Source: Zelonia costaricensis
Lineage: Eukaryota; Euglenozoa; Kinetoplastea; Trypanosomatida; Trypanosomatidae
Direction of reading: 5' to 3'
Assembly: GCA_030849075.1 (NCBI GenBank)
Contig: JASAOO010003560.1
Span: 1-64,000 of the forward strand
DNA: 64,000 bases
Under the pieces are notes generated by a model, which saw only the letters and a program-made list of their open reading frames with translations, was not told where the DNA came from and made no database searches. Of the stretch, positions 9,589-22,280 are shown piece after piece. The stretch's first letter is position 1; the number at the start of each line of letters is the position of its first letter. The position numbers and the translations under genes were made by a program.

Positions 9589-12500
9589 GCACCCCTCGCT
9601 ACCTCCCGGCAGCCGGCTGCCGCTCTTCGTGGTCGTTTGTTCCTGCCCATCTCCCCTTCCGCGCACTCAAGGGAGCCCTGTAGGTCGACGGCAAGACGTC
9701 GCGTGGCCAGGAGCGCGGGCAGCTGTGTTGTGGTGTGCGGCGCTCTCCTGAAGGCTCGCCATGCCCGTATTTGCGCGCATGCTTCTGTGGCGTCGCAGTG
9801 CGACTGCGCTGCTCCTTCCGATGTCTCGCTTTGCGAGTGCCGCATCGCGCTGACGCGTCCCTGACCTTTCCCCCCGCTTTCCTCAAGCAAAGGACGGATA
9901 AGGCGCGGGAGGCGACAAACTTGTCGGGAGAGGGCGGGGCGGAGGAGTGCCGCACGCGGTTGGCGCGCATCGCGCGGAAGGCGGCGTTTTGCCCGAGAGA
10001 CAAGTAGCCGCGCATCAGCGGACGCGTGTTGTACCGCAGGCTGCGGGGCAGCAGAAAAAAAAAAAAAGAATGAAGAAACCCACGGAGTGGTGGCGAGCGC
10101 CGGGCGAGAGGACACGCGCCGTGGCTCGACCACGGTCGTTGAGACGATGGAAGGAGAAGGGGAAAAACGGCAGCAGCAACAACGACACCGGGAAGGGCGC
10201 GCGTGCCGTGCCACATTGCTTCTGCGGGCAGATCGACTCCCTTGTTAGAGGTGTTGGGTGCGCCCGGGGTACGCGGCGCCTCTTCGCACCCCACTCCTTC
10301 TCCCTCTCCTCCTCGGGGGCGGCATGTTCTGGTCCCGCAAGATTGATTCGGAGGGCTTCTCCCTTCGCTTTTCCTGTTGCGTGTGTGTGTGCGTGTGTGC
10401 ACGTAAGCCTCGTTTCGGTTTTGTCGGCTTCGTGTCCCTTCTCGGTCTTCACGTTTGCTCTTTTTCTTCTTCCGCTTGGTGGCTTCGCTCCGTTGCGCCG
10501 CTGTCTTGCCGTCTCGTCGTGCCGGTCTCTCCTCCCTTCCTCCCTTTCCACCCCCGAACGCGTGCTCGCTCCAGGTCTTCCGTTGTTTACCAGGCCTCCC
10601 CGTTCTCTCTCACCCGGCTGCTCGGCTCTGCGTGCTTGCGCATATTAACAAACCTCTAAAGTCGGCAAAAAAGGAAAAGAAAGGGGACCAGATGGAGAGG
10701 GAGGGGGAATGCGAGCGGGTGTTGTGTGCCTTTCCCGCTGTTCTTGTACTTGCTGTGACGGAGCGCGGCCGGCGACTTCGCCTCCCGTTGAGCTTTTGTT
10801 CTCCTTTTCCTTCCCCACCCTCTGCCCACCCCCCCCTCGCGCGCTGCGCAGAGATGCTGGCGCTTGAGGGGGAGGGGGGAAGCAGACGGTGGGGTGGAGG
10901 TCAGAGACAGAAGCGGCGGAGTGGAGTGTCTGTTTGGAACATGAAGAAAATACACACAGAGCAGGAGGCCTTTGCGAAGTCGGCTTTCCAGACGCGCGCC
11001 GTGCTGAGGGCCCACATGCTTGCGGCGTGCGCTCGTGTCTTGTGCGCCTCTCGCGTTTCTTCTTGCTGGGTGGCATGTCGTGTTCTCTCGTTGCGCGTGC
11101 GCGACGTCGCTCTGCTTTCCGCGTTGCGGTCGCGTCCTCCTGACCCCTCACGTGTGTTTTACCCGTTTTGCGTCTGCTCGCCTCCCTAGCGTCCCTTTTT
11201 CCTCTCTTCTATGCTCCCCTCTTCACCCTCGCAGCCACGCAGCGGGTCGGGCCGCCGTAGCGCGAGTCCGTGCGTACGTGTGTGTATGTGTGCGTGTGCG
11301 TGCGCGTGTCTGCGTGCGCATGTTGCCGCGCCTGTGGGCTGTGCCTTCGCTCTCGCCTCTCCCACCCTAGTGTGTTGATGGCGCGGCGATGGAGTGCCGT
11401 GGGGTAGTGCCGAGAAGAACGGGACGCGCGCAGAAGTGCGCGAGAAGGCGAAGAGGGGAGGGGCTGGCGGTAGCAGGGGTCTGGGGAGGGGTCTGAGCGA
11501 CAGAGCTCCCCCCCTGCGCACGCCCCCACACGCCTCCCTTCCTCCTCTTCTCGGTTCTCCCCCGCTCTAACGAATCCCGCCCACGCGACGGCGGCGTGTG
11601 CGTCCTGATTGAACGAAAGAGAAGAAAAAGAAAAGAGAGGGCCCCACAGACGTCAAGGGAGCCACACATGAAGCCGTCAAGCTGTAGTAAAACTCCCCCT
11701 TCCCTCCTCCCGCTCCTCCTCCTCCTTTTATCCCTTGCGCTCGTGCAATCTGAACCTATTGTGCTTCAGTGTCTTTTGGGTTTCTGTCCGTCTGCTGACT
11801 TGTCGTTGTCTTGGTCTCTTTATTTCCTTCGTTCCCTTTTTGCCGGTTGTCTCTTCATGTGCTGTTCATCTCACCTCTCTTGCTTTTTCATGTTTTTCGT
11901 CGCTTCCCTCCTTTGTCCCTTTTTCCTTGCCTGGTCCGTTTCATTTCCGACTTGATTTCAACTGTTTCTCTTGTTTTGTGGTCCAGCTCCTCCTCTGGTG
12001 TGTGCGTGTGTGCGCGTGTGCCGTGGGGCACACACTGAAATTTTGCCACCTTCCTCACTTGCCCGGTCACTCTTTCTGCCCCTCGCCTGCCTTGTCGCGA
12101 TGCGCGAGAAGAGGTGCCGACTCGAGCCAAGCTCATCCCTCCCTCCTCACTTCAGAGACCAGAGCTGATTTGTGTTTGGTGTTAACATGTCACCTTTCTG
12201 GGTTTCCCTCTCTTTCATTTCGCTCCTGCGTGCGTTGTGTCTTGTGGTTTTCCTGTTAGCCTCCTTGCTGCGCCTGTGCGTGCGTTCATGCTGTGTGTGT
12301 GTGTGTGTTTCCTCTCTCGCCGTTTGGTGTTACCTCCTCCGTGTGCCGGACCTGGTCCCTGCCTTCTTGCACTTTCGCTTTTCTTGTTTCTGTTTTCCTC
12401 TTTGTGTTTGTCCGCTTGTGTGCGTGTTGCGCATCTGTGCGGTTGCTTTTGCTTGTGCTTTTCCTCACTCGCTGCTCCTCCACTCCCTGCCCTGTTTCTG

Positions 12501-15500
12501 TTTCCCGCACCCCTTGACCAGCTCCACTCCCCTCATCCCTGTGGACGCTTGCGGAAGTGCTTTCGTGTGTTTGTGTGCGTGACTGAAGAACTGTGCCTTT
12601 GTGCGTGTGTGCGAGGGAGTGTGTCCCGTGTGTGCCTACACTCGTTTCTGTCTTTCTTGCCTTTTCCGTTGTATTGTTCCCTCCAGCGTGTGTGTGCCCA
12701 TCTCACCGTCATCTATCCGCGTTCTGTTTGTTCTCCCATCCTCGCATCTGCATTCCAGCCACCTTTCCCGGGTCCGCGGTCCTGTGCGGCGCTCTGCTCG
12801 CCGCTGTACCTATCCGTCTCTCTCTCCATCTCGCTTATTCTCTCGCTCGCCTGCGCCTCGGCTGCTGCGTTACCACGCGCAAACCTACTTGTGCGTGAAG
12901 CAGCGCCGTGGCTCTGCAGGGGGGAAGGGGAATGCGGGACGGGAACAAAATTGGACCGCGCCCCATTTGTTCATGCGGTGTGTGTGTTCAGCGGTCTCCC
13001 CTCACCGTCGCCTACTGGTTCCCCCTCCTTCCACTCTCATCACGCGTCGCACTCGACGCGCAGGTAGGCGAACGACGGTGAGACGATCGACGCCGCCGAT
13101 GGACGCAGCTTGGAACACTGATAGAGGGATACACGCTCTACGCTGCCCGTTCACTTTGTTTTTTCCCCACCGATTTCTCCGCCGTCGCCTCCTCCTTCCC
13201 CCACCACGCTCTACGCTTTTCTCGAGCCCTCGCTCCTCGACCCCCGGCACGTCTTCCCCCCCCCCGCTCCCGCTATCTCCCTCTTCCCCGCGCGGCCGGC
13301 TCGCCAACGAGGCTTTCTTTTGTTTTTTTTTCTATTGCGCACACCCCCGACCCGCTCCCCCACCCCCACTCTCGCCCACCCCTTTTCTGCCACCCCGAAA
13401 CAAAGAAAAAAAAGACACACACACACACGCGTGCAGCCCGCCCCCGCCTCGCCCCTTCCTTCCTCTCGCAAACCTGTTTTCGGCTCCCTCTGCGTTTACC
13501 TCTCCCTCCCTCCCTCACCGCGGCGTCAGCTCCACGACGCGGTGCGTGTGCGACAGCTCCGTTTTTATTGTGTGTGCCCCCTCCCTTTTTTCACTATACA
13601 CCAGCCGAGCACTGCACGCGCACCCGCGCCTGCGGTGCCCTGCGCTTTTCCTCCCTCGCTCCCCCCTGTTCTACTCCTTCTTGACTGTCGCACACGCACA
13701 CGTTCGGCCGCGTCTCAGCGTCGTCGAAGTCCCGGTAGTGTTTTGCTCGTCACCTCCTAGCCCACCTCACCACGTGCCCTCTTCTTTTTGCATTCTCCCC
13801 TTTTTGCCGTCGTCCCCCCGAGCCGTACGAAGCGCCACGCACCGCGTCGGCGCTCGCGCGCGCACGATTGCGAACGGGGTTCGGTGGCAGTCGCCGCCGC
13901 CCAAGTAGCTTAAAAAGAGAGAAGAAAATAGGGATGCTGGTGGGGCGTCTGGGCTGGCGCAGGGACCCGGTGACCGACGACGGGGAGAGACGAAGAGAAA
14001 ACAGAGATGCCCGGTGTACACGCTCAACCAGAACCACTACAGACATGGAGGACCAGACGCCTTTACATAGCCCACATCGCACCTTCCCTGCATACACGTA
14101 CTTGGGAGGTCAAGAACGTGCCCTACGGTTTCAGTCTCGACTTCCGCTGCCCCCCTAGCGGCAGAGGACCGCGAACGTTGAGAGGAAAAAAAAAAGAAAC
14201 CGGTGCGGGCCATTTTTTTTTCTTCTGCTCCTTTCTCTTCGCGTTTGTACGCCTCTCCAATCAACGGCGCTGAGGGACCCTACCCCCCCTTCCCCCTACC
14301 ACGTTCTCCACTACCGTGCCTTCTTCGCCATTGCCGCTCTCCCCTTCCCACTCCTTTGCCTCCTGCCTTCTCGCGTTTTCGAAGGTGGCAAAGGACTACA
14401 GAGAACGCACGCACCCCTCCCCCCTTCGCCTCCCCGCCCCCCTCGCGCCCTTTCTCTCTGCCGCTTATCAAATCTTGCTAACATCGCTGTGCTTCTCTCT
14501 CCATCTCCATCTCCACGCTGTACGCCTTTTCATTGCTCTTCACTTCCGTTTCCCTCGATCTCCGTCTTTCTACGTTGTGTGTCTTCTTGTTCTTATTGAT
14601 GTCGCTTGCCGTGACAGACCCGTGTTCGTGTGTATGCTTCCTGTCGTGATTCCTCGCCGCCTCGTTTTCCTCAACGCCGGCGCTCTGGTTGTTCGTCGAC
14701 GGCGCAGGCCCGAGAGGGTCTCGAAAACGGCAAGAACAGGCTACAGCAAGCACGGTACGGACAATAAAGAAACTCGACGGCGACGTTCATTTACGCGCAA
14801 CGGGACGTCACCGTTGAGCTGCAGTGCGATCCGCCGTGCAGGCTCGTGCGCGCGCGTGTTTGTCTTTGTGCTGGCGCGTTTTGTTTGTTCGCTGTTAGCC
14901 GTTTTTTTCTCTCTCTCTCCTTGTCTCTCAGCTGTGGCGCCGCACGCCACCGCCATTTAATGGCGGCACCTTTTTCTTCTTCTTTGCCGCTTCCTTCTTT
15001 CCTCTTCTCATTTATGTCCGATGCTGACGGAAGAACAATTTCGTTTTATCTCCCCCCCCTCTCTCTCTCTATCTCCGTATTTCCCGTTGTGCAGCGCTGG
15101 AGGCTGCCGCAACGCTGTGACCACCGTGCTGTCCTCGACCCGACCCGCTCTTCCCCGTCTTATCACGGAGAGGCGCAGGTGCACACCAGCAGCACCGACG
15201 TGCACGCACACGCGGACGACTCGGTGGCGTCAACGCTTGCGGCGGCACTCTTCAGCGCGTGGCACACTTTCCCGCTCAGGTCAGGCAGAAAAGGCAAAAT
15301 AACAAATAACGCTGACAACAGATTCCGAGAAGCAGAAACACGAGCGGAAGTACGAGGGGACACAAACAGATACGCGTGCCCACGCGCGGGCCAGAGCTGG
15401 TGCGTGGGTGTGTGACCAGTACAGCACTCCCCCCGCTCTGAGCCCCCGTGCTTGCTGCTTGAGCGCCACCAAGCCGTTTCAAGTCGAGAGCACGCAAGAA

Positions 15501-16448
15501 CAAAGAACGAAACCACAAAAAAAAAAAGAGATGCGACATGATCTACTGACTGGCTACACAGTTGAGAGCCAGCAGCACATGCCACATCCGCCTTTCCCCC
15601 CAGGCATGAAAAAGTGCGAGGCGGACCGGGTGGAGGGGAGGCGGGGAGGGTGAGGTGTCAAGAAGCCTCCCCTCCTCTTCTTCTATTGCGTCACACGGCG
15701 TTCTGACAGTAGGGCTGGCAGCTGAGCCGTCTGGAGGTCCCAAAGAGCTCACAAGCAAACCAACGAAGATTGCTTGTGGGATATCGCTGCGTCTCATTTC
15801 GGGCACGCTGTCGCTTGGCCGTCTGCCTCTCACTGCATTCGTGTCTCTGGGTCTGAACGCGTGGGGTAGGCGTGATTGGACGGTGGGGTGAGGAGAGGGG
15901 AGTGCGCACACTATCGAATGTCCGCGTCATCGCGGACGGGCACCCTTCTTCCCTGTTGCGTATCGCTCCCCCTCCGCATAAACGCCACACCAGCGACCGA
16001 GACGCGAGGTCGAACAGAGGTGATCCTTCGTGCACTGAAGCGCACATAGAGGCCGGGGTGTGGAAGAGAGAGAGACGAAAGAAGAAAGGGAGTAAATACA
16101 CGCCTGTGCACTGGCGTGCCGCGCGGCAGTGAGTCGTGTCTCCTTTTGGTCCTCTTTCCTCACCCTCTCCGTACGCGTTGTGCGAGGTGTGCCCTGCACG
16201 AGGAGGTTTTCACGGCGACCCTTCTGTCCATCTCCAGTACCGCTCTCCCCTCTACGTCAGTGCCCATGTGTGGCGGGCGTTCTTTTTTTCTTCTCCTTCT
16301 CCTGTTTTCAGGTCGCTTTTGAAATTTCATCTGCCTTGAGCGTATCACCGTGAATGATGATCGTTGTCGCTTCCCCCTCCTCTTTCTTTTTTCTTTTTTC
16401 TTCGTTTACCGTGCCCTCCACGTTTTTCACACTTTCCTTTTCACTCTC

Positions 16449-16450
16449 TC

Positions 16451-16499
<49 letters not shown>

Positions 16500-16500
16500 G
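16449..16500. repeat. (TCTG)n tetranucleotide microsatellite
   Basis: About twelve tandem copies of TCTG/TGTC, followed by a short TG run, inside the long gene-free interval. No coding function is apparent. Confidence 0.9.
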
Positions 16501-18630
16501 TGTGTGTGCTTGCGTTCCAGCGTTGTTGACCGTTCTCTTCCTTGCTTGTTTTCTCCCCACTCTTGGTGCATTCCTTTGCGACTCCCCATCAGCGCCTCCT
16601 CGAGCCCCCGCCCTGCCCACGTTTTCTGTTGACTCAAACCTCGCAGCGGGCCGCTGATGATGTAGAAACGAAGACACAAGCCGAACGCGGCCCAGTAAGC
16701 GGTTTGGTGGCGATACGCGGGGGCTCATGTTGGAGCTGAAGGAGACGCGGGTGGTGCTGCAGGTTAGCACGACTCAGCTCTCATTAGCTCGTTCCGCCTC
16801 GTCCACTTTGAAGCTGCCTTTGCCAGCGCGCGTGCTTTTCGTCTTCCTCGCTTCCCATTAGGGACGCTCTTTTTGTTTCTTCTCCTGCGTGGCGACGCTT
16901 GTCTTGCTTGCCTTCACTTTGGCTTTCCACCCGGATTCCGTTTTGCTCGTTGTTCGCATCCCGACTCCGCCATCTGCGCTGCCGTTCTGCACCGCGGTGG
17001 TGCGGCTCTGAACTGAGCGGTCTTGTCCTTCTTGCTTGCCCTTCCCGACTTTTGTTTTTTCTGTTCCGCCTCTCCCGCTGGTCTTGGCTGTCCGGTCTCA
17101 TCAGTCCCCGTCTCCACGCCCTCCCGACCCCCCCCCCCCCTCTCCGCCACCTCCTTTCCCCTGGACTGCGCCCCTCCCCCTCCCCTCCACTGCGGCCCCC
17201 AGGCAGGGACCGACGCCCGGCTCCTCTTTTTTTCCCTTTCTCCGTCCCACGTGGACACAGACCCCACGCCAACGATGACTGGAGGTTTGACACGACCATC
17301 CTCCCCGCCCGCCACACGCCTCGCCACTCCGTGCCTTTATCCTCTCTCACCCGCCCCCTCTCCCCCTTCCCCTCCCTCCCTCTCCCACACACGCCCTCTT
17401 CCCCTCCTTCGTGAAGGGTGCTTGTGCCACCGATCTTTCTCGCCCCCCCCCAGCCGCCCTTTCCTCCCTCCTGCGCGTGGGGGTTGGCCATCATTTCCTC
17501 CCTCCCCTCCCGCACTTTCTCGCGTTTGTTTGCTCTTCTCTGGCGCTTTCGTTTTCCACCTTTTCTTTTCCTCCTTCGCCGCCTCCATCCGCACGTCTTC
17601 CGTTTCAGGAGGCGACGTGCGCCACTCATATTTCTCTCTCCACCGACTCTTTGCTTCCCTTCTCTTTCCTCGCCTTTCCTCTTCTTTTGCGTTGATGCTT
17701 TTTTTGCTGTGTGCGTGTGTTTCTCTGTGCGCTGTTCATGTTCGAGACTCTGAACGCACTCACCCGGCTCCGCGTCTGCTTTGTGCCTCGTCACGCGGCC
17801 GTTGCGTCGTGTTCACGTGAGCGTCTTTCCGGTTGCAGCGTTTGGTCGGCCTCTTCTTCTTTTCTTTCCCTTATTGTCTTACCCTCGCTGTCTCTTCCGT
17901 CCTTTCATTGCCTCACCGCCTCTCGCGTTCTCTTTTATTTTTGGTTTGTGCGCCGCCTTTCTGCCTTTCTGTGCTTTTCTTTTTCCTTTTTGCGGGCCCA
18001 ACGCACGTGATGCGGTGACGGTGCAATGAAGGGAAAAGAGAGAGAATAAACGTGTGCCCCGCCCAAAGGGAAAACGCGAGAGGGGGAGTGGTGGTGGTGG
18101 TGGTGGGGGTGGTGGCGTGTCACGATGCCATGAATGAAAATGAAAAGAACGTGGGTTTTGTCACAGCCGCGCCAACTTCCCTCCCCGCCTTTTTACATTT
18201 GTCCCACTGCAACGCACTGACAGCTTGGGTGGCGGTCGGTGCGGGAAGTGCAGACGGGAAGGGGGAAGAGGGTTTAGTCGAGGGGTGTTGAAGGAGATTG
18301 AGTGGGGTGAAGAGAAGAAAAAAAAATGCGAGAGGGAGCGGAGCGGGGCGTGCTCCCCCTCCCCTCTCTCTATTACCTCGACGCGCATGTACATGCGCAG
18401 AGCCACCGACACACAAACACGTGTGCACACGCACCCCCTTCGCACTTTCCCTTCCTTTTCCACCAGTTCGGTGCCGATACCCGACGCCGTCGGCCAAAGG
18501 ACCGTGTGGCCATTGATTTTCTTGTTTCGCCTCGTTGGGCTGGCCCGCCCGTCCTCTCTGCTTTGCCACGGCGCACTCTCGCATCCTGACAAACCCGAAG
18601 TGTTACTTCAGCCCCCGCCCAGTGGCACCT

Positions 18631-18690
18631 GCATGTGTGTGTCTGTGTCTGTGTCTGTGTCGGTATCTGTGTCTGTGTGTGTGTCTCTGC
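18631..18690. repeat. TGTGTC-type imperfect hexanucleotide repeat
   Basis: Imperfect copies of TGTGTC continue into a TG run. It lies in the gene-free interval. Confidence 0.8.
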
Positions 18691-20495
18691 GCGCGTATGC
18701 GTGCTTTTCTGCCGGTCTCCGTGGTGCTCATATCAGTCTCTATCTCTCCCGCCCATCGGTGTGGTGTGCCCCCACTGGGGGCGAGGGACTACGGCGCCAT
18801 CACACGTCTCCCCCGCCCCCACGCCGTGGTTTACGCGCGCCTTTGCAGTGTCCACTTGTTTCGCTTTGGAGATGCGTGGAGGACGGCGACTCATTTTTAA
18901 GGAAAATGAAAAAAAGATGCTGGGAAAGTGTGTTACTCACTGCTCGATTTCTCCTTGTCATCCCTGTTGTGCCACTTTCGGTGCCACCGTCGCCGTGGCT
19001 CCTGCGCGGGGTTGCCGAAAAGCACAAAGAAGGAGTGCATGGGGTTTGCGCACGCTTCCCACCCCCCTTGCAGGGGCACAGAAAGAAAGCACACGCACAC
19101 CTCGTAGATGTTCTTCACCATTCCCTCTCTGTCGCCAACCGCGCCGCACTCCTTGCGAGTGAACCGAGAAGCACGAAGCAGGAGGGGAAGGGAAGAGATT
19201 GTCTCTGCGCGAACCTCGCGCGTCGCCTGCTACGTGTGGCCTCGCAACGTACCGTGTTCCGTCGTCCCCCTCCCGCTTCCTCCTCCTCCTCCTCTCACTC
19301 TCTGTGCAGACGAGAGGAAAGCCGCTGTCACAGCGTCTCGTCTCTCCAGCGCGGCCGTGTGCGCGTGCCCGTCAGGGCGGGAGCTGCGCAGACGTCTTGC
19401 GGCAGTTCAGGAGAGTAGCGGAAAAGGGAGGCGAGTGTGGCCACGCTAGAGCCGAAGAGAGAAGAAAAAAAAAAAAAAAGACGTCCAGACGACGCGAGGA
19501 GAGCGGCAGTAGCAAAGCGAAAGCGTGTGCGTCTCTGGTGGACGCCTGGCAAAGCTGGGACAGGCGGGCGCAGAAGTCGGGCTGCGTGGTGTACATCTTT
19601 CAAAGAAGAGTAAGTTAGTGAGGTAAACAAACACAAAAGAGCAACCACAGGAACAGGATGGACAAACGGTGTGTATGCCCAACGCCGCGCACTCAAGTCG
19701 ACGAAGGCTTGAATGCACGGTGCGCCGGGTGCGCATGCGTCTGTGCGTCTGCTGAGGTGCACCGTGCCCAGTCGCTGCACACCCCATCGAAACTCCGTGA
19801 AAGCACTACAACCGTTCCCAAGCAGGAAATACCTGCTGCGTGCTCGGTTCAAGCGTGCATCGAGGCGGCGTGTGTGTGGCAGGGCCGCATTTGCCCCCTC
19901 TCCCACACCCTCAGCGCAACGCTTCTCCTTCGTCTGACCTCTTTTCAAGTATGCCTGAGAGGGCGGAGAAGAGACGGTGGAAGAGAGTCGCGGTTGGCTG
20001 GAGTCCCTCGCCGCCACCCTCTCCTCTGCGCAGCGCGCCTGCGGTGCACTGAAAACGATTGAGTGGGCGGGGAGGGGGGCAAGTGTAGCGCACAACTGCG
20101 AGGCGGTGCGTGTGCCTGTGTGTGTGTGGAGGGGGGGGGGAGCGTGACAGAGCGTCGGAGGAGCGATGCCACGCTGAGTGCGTTGCAGAATTCCGCACTG
20201 CATGCCTGCCTCGATGCACGTGAAACAAGGTGCAGACGCGCGGCGTCAGCTGCTACACACGATGCTGTTCGGTGTTTCACGTCACGCCCCATGCAACTTC
20301 TTCTCTTCCTTTTTCGCCCTTGCATTGCCCTGCCTTGTATCGTGCACGCGCCTGGTTGCCGCATCGCACCACTCTTTCTCAACCCGCCGCCATGAGGGAC
20401 ATCTACAGGACACACACGATTTGCCCTTCGACGGTGGCGTTCACCGCTCTGCTTGCGCTCTCATTACCCCCCCCTCCCCCACGCACACTCAAGGG

Positions 20496-20519
20496 CTTTC
20501 TTTTCCTTCCTGCTGCTAG
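20496..20519 (+). promoter_or_regulatory. candidate spliced-leader acceptor for the elongase gene
   Basis: A short pyrimidine tract ends in TAG, with AG at 20518-20519, 13 bases before the ATG at 20533. The in-frame ATG at 20392 would lie upstream of this acceptor, so use of the acceptor would fix the start at 20533. Confidence 0.4.
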
Positions 20520-20532
20520 TTGTCGCTCCACC

Positions 20533-21399
20533 ATGACCAGCGCACCGACGCGGACCATGTGGGAGTTCATCACGAACGTCCCACACGCCTTCAACAGCGA
20601 CGCCGGCCTCGTCTTCTTCCACGAGTACTCGGACATCCTTCAGTACACGTGCGTCGTGTACACGATGCTGCTCCTCCTTGGCCCCCGCCTGATGGAGAAC
20701 TGCAAGGCGTGGGACCTGACGCAGGTGACGCGAGGCTGGAACCTGCTCCTGGCCGTGTTCTCCATCATGGGCAGCGTGAACTGTGTGACGCTGCTCATTT
20801 ACATGGCGGAGTCGCGCACCTTCTACGACGTCACCTGCAGGTTCGACCACAGCGTCCTCTTCGATGGCGCCTACTCCTTCTGGGTCTTTAGCTTTATGGT
20901 GTCGAAGCTGCCGGAGATGGTGGACACCGTGTTTCTGTGTCTGCGCAAGAAGCCCATCATCTTCCTGCACGGTTACCACCACCTCACCGTGGCCATCTTC
21001 TCGTGGTGCGCGGGAAGTCGGCTGCTGCCGAGCGGGATCTGGTTTGCCACCATGAACTACGTTGTGCACTCGTTCATGTACACGTACTACTTGGCGTGCT
21101 CTTGCGGCATGAAGGGGCTCGTGGCACCGATCGCGCCGCTCATCACGTTCCTGCAGATTTCCCAGATGCTGATTGGCTATGCAATTTGCCTCTACACCGG
21201 CTACCACACCTTCCTCAGCTCGCGCGGCTGCGACGCCGACCCGATGCTGATCCGGATGGGCCTGCTCATGTACGGCAGCTACTTTGCCCTCTTCGTGGCG
21301 TTCTTTGCGAAGCGCTACGGCAAGAGCAAGCGCCGCCACTCGACCACCCCTCCAGTGGCCATTGCGATCGGCGTTCCTGTGGCAAAGAAGCTGGGCTAG
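20533..21399 (+). CDS. ELO: fatty-acid elongase (ELO family)
   Basis: 288 residues from the ATG at 20533, the usual ELO length. It is a polytopic ER membrane condensing enzyme that adds two carbons from malonyl-CoA to acyl-CoA. The diagnostic histidine box HGYHH is at 146-150 in the context FLHGYHHLTV, followed by a MNYVVHSFMYTYY segment, both hallmarks of ELO ketoacyl-CoA synthases. Before the box the sequence is KKPIIFLH. This resembles the ELOVL6/ELOVL3 class (saturated and monounsaturated substrates), not the PUFA class, which carries Gln there. The C-terminus ends in KKLG, a dilysine ER-retrieval pattern. Trypanosomatids use ELO enzymes instead of type I synthase for bulk fatty-acid synthesis. 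Chain-length specificity cannot be read from the sequence. Confidence 0.93.
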   Translation: MTSAPTRTMWEFITNVPHAFNSDAGLVFFHEYSDILQYTCVVYTMLLLLGPRLMENCKAWDLTQVTRGWNLLLAVFSIMGSVNCVTLLIYMAESRTFYDVTCRFDHSVLFDGAYSFWVFSFMVSKLPEMVDTVFLCLRKKPIIFLHGYHHLTVAIFSWCAGSRLLPSGIWFATMNYVVHSFMYTYYLACSCGMKGLVAPIAPLITFLQISQMLIGYAICLYTGYHTFLSSRGCDADPMLIRMGLLMYGSYFALFVAFFAKRYGKSKRRHSTTPPVAIAIGVPVAKKLG

Positions 21400-22236
21400 T
21401 CGCCTCGAGTGGCGACGCATGCCGCTTCCCGATGTGTTCACTCTCTGTGTGTGGGTGTGTGCACCCCAAGTCACGCAACGCGCTCGCAAGGAGAAGTCCG
21501 AGTACTTTTTTTTCTGGTATCTGAGGCACTCTCTTGCGCCGTCGGCAGCATTTGTAGGTGCTTGTAAGTGTGCGAGGGTGTGGGGGTTTGACTTCTTGAC
21601 TCTCTGGACGCAGAGTGGTACGCCGTCATCGTGTCTTTTTTTTCGTGAGTGTTTGCGGTTTCACGCAGCACGTACACGCGTGCTAGCTGTCATGTGCATC
21701 TTCTCCCGTGTGCTCTCCATCTCTCCTTTTTGGTACCCCCCCCTCCCCCCACTGCCCCCCTCTCCCGCTCTCGTGTCTCCCCTCAGTCACACCCCATAAC
21801 CCGTGTGTTTTTTGCATGGCAGTGTCGGACCTGACGCGGTCGCTCTCTAGCGCAAGGTAGCGGCCCCGCTCAGTGGTACGGCACACACACACACACACAC
21901 AGGGATAGGGAGAGGCGGCGCGTTGTGCTTCGCGTTCTGGGGACGGCCCCTCTTCTTCCCTTCTCCTTACTCGGCACTCCTACGCCCCACGGTCTTGCGT
22001 GCTCCCTCCCCTTTTCTCCGCCTCTTCTGCCTCCCCCTTCAACCCCACGTTCGTGCAACTCCCAGTCTCGACGAGATGACTTGCGGGGGGTGCGTGCGGT
22101 ACCCCCCACCCTTCCCCTTTGCATAGTGTTTGAGCAGGCACGGCTGCACCTCACGCCCTCCCGCCTGAGCTCCATTCCTCTTCTTTCTTTTCCCCTTCTC
22201 TGTTCATTTTGTCACGCCCACACACGCCCACACACT

Positions 22237-22280
22237 CCCCCCTCCCCCTTCCCCCCTCCCCCCTCCCCCCTTCCCCCTTT
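22237..22280 (-). repeat. C-run block; potential G-quadruplex on the minus strand
   Basis: Six or more runs of four to six C separated by one to three T residues lie on the + strand. The minus strand therefore carries tandem G runs fitting the G-quadruplex consensus. The unresolved base at 22282 directly follows it. Confidence 0.6.

Larger units (their letters stand above)
9589..20532. other. 10.9-kb interval without a convincing gene
   Basis: Between the helicase stop and the elongase start I find no open frame with the codon bias or domain content of the flanking genes. The longest frames (for example 12601-13908 and 18225-19418 on +) translate to Ser/Pro/Leu/Arg/Cys low-complexity sequence. 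Large + strand pyrimidine-rich blocks lie at about 11690-13860, 14280-14700 and 16360-18000. They are separated by mixed-composition DNA with short A runs (about 10054, 14190, 15518, 18314, 19467). Microsatellites include TGTC (16449-16500), GTG (about 18087-18118) and TGTGTC (about 18631-18685). It may be helicase 3' UTR plus elongase 5' UTR, non-coding transcripts or decayed genes. Confidence 0.6.

Noticed and set aside
7594..9666. 690-residue minus-strand open frame under the helicase
   Set aside because: It is an alternating Ala/Val low-complexity artefact of the glycine-rich codons on the + strand.
12601..13908. 435-residue + strand open frame in the gene-free interval
   Set aside because: The translation is Ser/Pro/Arg/Leu/Cys-rich from pyrimidine-biased DNA, has no domain and lacks the codon bias of real genes here.
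16449..16500. CRISPR-like or satellite array
   Set aside because: It is a simple tetranucleotide microsatellite without spacers. CRISPR arrays are not expected in a eukaryote and none is seen.
18225..19418. 397-residue + strand open frame in the gene-free interval
   Set aside because: It crosses a microsatellite and low-complexity DNA, with no domain and no coding-type composition.
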